A stretch of 6,651 bases of DNA from Myxococcales bacterium (GTDB lineage: Bacteria; Myxococcota_C; UBA6777). The position numbers were made by a program, and so were the translations under genes. The notes under the pieces are model-generated. The model was given only the letters and a program-made list of their open reading frames with translations. It had not been told where the DNA came from and searched no databases. The DNA lies in NCBI GenBank assembly GCA_027005175.1, contig JALTMC010000825.1, positions 3,560 through 10,210 of the forward strand, read 5' to 3'. This document shows, in pieces, positions 5,299-6,651 of the stretch; position 1 is the stretch's first letter, and each line of letters opens with the position of its first letter.

Positions 5299-5561
5299 GC
5301 TGTGCTCCCTTTCTTGGCCAGAATTCCATCCGTTAGAGTACTCACTGAACTCCACAGTTCTTCCGTGATCTCTGTATCTTCAAACTCAACATTAAACTCG
5401 TTTTCCAATTCGACCATAATCTCAAGGATCTGTGTCGATTGGAGGCCCAAGCGAGTTACGATGTTTGACTCATCACCTACTTCTTCTGCTGTGATACCCA
5501 ACTGAGATACCTCAGCAATAATTTCTTTCACGCGCTGTGCGGTTGTTGCTTGCTCACTCAT
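5295..5561 (-). CDS. Acyl carrier protein
   Basis: This 88-residue acidic protein has the four-helix carrier-protein pattern, with VTRLGLQSTQILEIMVELEN (35-54), EFNVEFED (55-62) and a final helix containing SVSTLTDGI. Ser42 is the expected 4'-phosphopantetheine attachment site, at the start of helix II. The usual DSL motif around it reads QST here: Asp is replaced by Gln and Leu by Thr. It should carry an acyl or aminoacyl group as a thioester in the cytoplasm. It is the first gene of a minus-strand operon and overlaps the zinc-ribbon gene by four bases. GGAAG (minus strand, 5572-5568) sets the start. Because a ligase gene lies divergently 143 bp away, it is probably a dedicated carrier rather than the housekeeping fatty-acid ACP. 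Identity is firm; pathway is not. Confidence 0.92.
   Translation of the reverse strand: MSEQATTAQRVKEIIAEVSQLGITAEEVGDESNIVTRLGLQSTQILEIMVELENEFNVEFEDTEITEELWSSVSTLTDGILAKKGSTA
5305..5311 (-). promoter_or_regulatory. Shine-Dalgarno deciding the zinc-ribbon start
   Basis: On the minus strand AAGGGAG lies six bases before the ATG at 5298, inside the end of the ACP gene. It supports the start that gives an ATGA overlap, rather than the longer frame from 5355. Confidence 0.8.
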
Positions 5562-5580
5562 CTTTCACTTCCATGGTTTC

Positions 5581-5634
5581 TTTGGTATATAGGGAGATAT
5601 AAGTATGCTTTTCTTGGAGAGATACTATACCAAA
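5581..5634. promoter_or_regulatory. Inverted repeat in the divergent promoter region
   Basis: TTTGGTATA (5581-5589) and TATACCAAA (5626-5634) are perfect 9-bp inverted arms separated by 36 bp in the 143-bp gap between the divergent ACP and ligase genes. The arm centres are 45 bp apart. A+T-rich, partly repeated sequence lies between them (GGGAGATATAAG and GGAGAGATACTA). The position suits a regulator that controls both transcription units. No clear sigma-70 -35/-10 pair could be assigned on either strand. The arms are too far apart to be a terminator. Confidence 0.5.
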
Positions 5635-5704
5635 TTCTGTTGGACCACAATACCTTTCCCACTCATGGCTTCTCTCGAAGCCAAAGCAGTATGAGGAACA
5701 CGTA

Positions 5705-6651
5705 ATGACCGCGTCTTTGAACTTTTCTCAATTGCTGGATATACGAGTCCAACAACATCCCGAAAAGGTCGCATTGCGCATCCCTTCTCTCCACCAGAGC
5801 GTGACGTTTTCACAGGTGGCTGCTCGGGTCTCTGCATTGGCTCTAGAGCTGCAAACTTTGGGAGTTCAGTCTCGTGATCGGGTTGGTGTGCAGCTGCCCA
5901 ACCTCCAAGAGTTTGTCTTTTCACTCATCGCTCTGTCCAAGATCGGTGCGATACCCATCTTTTTGGATACAAGTTACAAAACACAAGAGATCGAAGAAAT
6001 CCTCCAAGATGGTGGTGCTTCTGGTCTGTTGACCCTGGACCGTCATGGCAAACAACTCTCTTCATGGGAGTTTACAACTCTCGCCTCAGAAGAGGCGTTG
6101 GCTTGGACTTCCCTCGACGGACATGAACCCCCAGCAGAGCTAGATGATGTTGTTCTATTGAAGTATACCTCAGGTTCTACGGGCGTTCCAAAGGGTGTGA
6201 TGCTATCGGCGGCCGATATGGTTGCGGAAGGTGACAATGTTGTGCAAACACTCGGTATGCGGGATACCGATGTCATCCTTGCAACAGTTCCGCTGTTTCA
6301 TAGCTATGGTTTCGATTTTTGTGTGATGCCCATGTTGTTGACAGGGGCTACCATGGTGTTGGTGGAGCGATTTCTTCCACGCCCTGTTTTGCGCCTCCTT
6401 GAATCGGAAACGATCACATTCTTTCCGGCTGTTCCTTTTATGTTTGATGTGATGACGCGCATTCAAACAGATGCCAAGGAACACAACCTCTCGCATGTCC
6501 GGTATTGTATCTCAGCGGCCGCTCCTTTGTCAGCTCGAACCGTACGTCGATTCTACCGAAAATTTAATCTGGTGATCTGTCAAAATTACGGTAGCTCTGA
6601 GGCCGGCGCGATCACTCTGGAGATTCGACGCAAGCCTGGCGTGCCTAGCAC
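5705..6651 (+). CDS. Acyl-adenylating ligase (AMP-dependent synthetase/ligase), N-terminal 315 residues, cut by window end
   Basis: The frame is open from ATG 5705 to the last base, so the gene continues beyond the window. It matches the large N-terminal domain of ANL-superfamily acyl-CoA or acyl-ACP synthetases, which activate a carboxylate with ATP to an acyl-AMP. The ATP-binding loop YTSGSTGVPKG is at residues 154-164, the FHSYGF motif at 198-203, and QNYGSSEAG (A5-type motif, Glu299) at 293-301. The N-terminal part (FSQLLDIRVQQHPEKVALRI) is also typical. The lid domain, with its hinge and catalytic Lys, lies outside the window. GAGGA (5693-5697) seven bases upstream sets the start. Divergent placement beside an acyl carrier protein suggests that it may load that carrier, or supply CoA esters to the same pathway. 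Substrate is undetermined: fatty, aryl or hydroxy acids are all possible. Confidence 0.92.
   Translation, partial: MTASLNFSQLLDIRVQQHPEKVALRIPSLHQSVTFSQVAARVSALALELQTLGVQSRDRVGVQLPNLQEFVFSLIALSKIGAIPIFLDTSYKTQEIEEILQDGGASGLLTLDRHGKQLSSWEFTTLASEEALAWTSLDGHEPPAELDDVVLLKYTSGSTGVPKGVMLSAADMVAEGDNVVQTLGMRDTDVILATVPLFHSYGFDFCVMPMLLTGATMVLVERFLPRPVLRLLESETITFFPAVPFMFDVMTRIQTDAKEHNLSHVRYCISAAAPLSARTVRRFYRKFNLVICQNYGSSEAGAITLEIRRKPGVPS

Noticed and set aside
5299-5355. Longer start (5355) for the zinc-ribbon protein
   Set aside because: It would overlap the ACP gene by about 60 bases; the start at 5298 has AAGGGAG and an ATGA overlap with the ACP stop.
5625-5924. Minus-strand 99-codon frame over the ligase start
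   Set aside because: It is antisense to a clearly conserved ligase N-terminus and lacks a start signal.
1-6651. RNA genes, CRISPR array, insertion sequence, prophage or integron signs
   Set aside because: No tRNA/rRNA-like segments, regular spacer-repeat units, transposase/integrase reading frames or terminal inverted repeats were seen on either strand.

Overview
This is a gene-dense bacterial window of moderate G+C, with Shine-Dalgarno-led starts and short or overlapping gene junctions. The gene set (a cobalamin-type radical SAM protein, a SycD-like TPR protein, an acyl carrier protein and an acyl-adenylating ligase) would suit a Gram-negative lineage with rich lipid or secondary metabolism, such as a deltaproteobacterium or myxobacterial relative. 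That placement is inference only. I see no rRNA, tRNA, CRISPR array, transposase or integrase.

Layout. (1) 2-724 (+): the C-terminal part of a B12-binding/radical SAM enzyme of the BchE/HpnR type; its cobalamin domain and iron-sulfur motif lie upstream of the window. (2) 870-2978 (+): a compact three-gene operon encoding a carboxymuconolactone decarboxylase (AhpD-like) protein, a three-TPR protein resembling SycD/LcrH chaperones, and an unrecognised 323-residue protein with an HEWGH motif. (3) 2979-3315: a 337-bp non-coding region with two exact 14-bp repeats, an A9 tract, a cluster of TCGTAG-like hexamers, a poor sigma-54-like element and a leader hairpin. (4) 3316-4341 (+): a 341-residue protein with no recognised family, made of a Gly/Met/Phe-rich N-terminal part, a predicted beta-rich middle and a Met/Gln-rich C-terminus. 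A strong intrinsic terminator (4412-4443) follows. (5) 5561-4452 (-): three overlapping genes for an acyl carrier protein, an acidic double-CxxC zinc-ribbon protein, and a helix-turn-helix plus zinc-ribbon protein. (6) 5705 to the window end (+): the N-terminal 315 residues of an acyl-adenylating enzyme, divergent from the carrier-protein operon across 143 bp that contain a 9-bp inverted repeat.

The clearest functional unit is the divergent pair of ligase and carrier-protein operon. The likely logic is that the ligase adenylates an acyl or aryl acid that may be loaded on the carrier protein, while the HTH/zinc proteins regulate or assist. The carrier protein is odd because its DSL motif reads QST. 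The 870-2978 operon and the orphan Gly/Met-rich protein are the least explained parts. A TPR chaperone-like protein beside two proteins of unknown function suggests a chaperone-client set, but no secretion genes are visible here.
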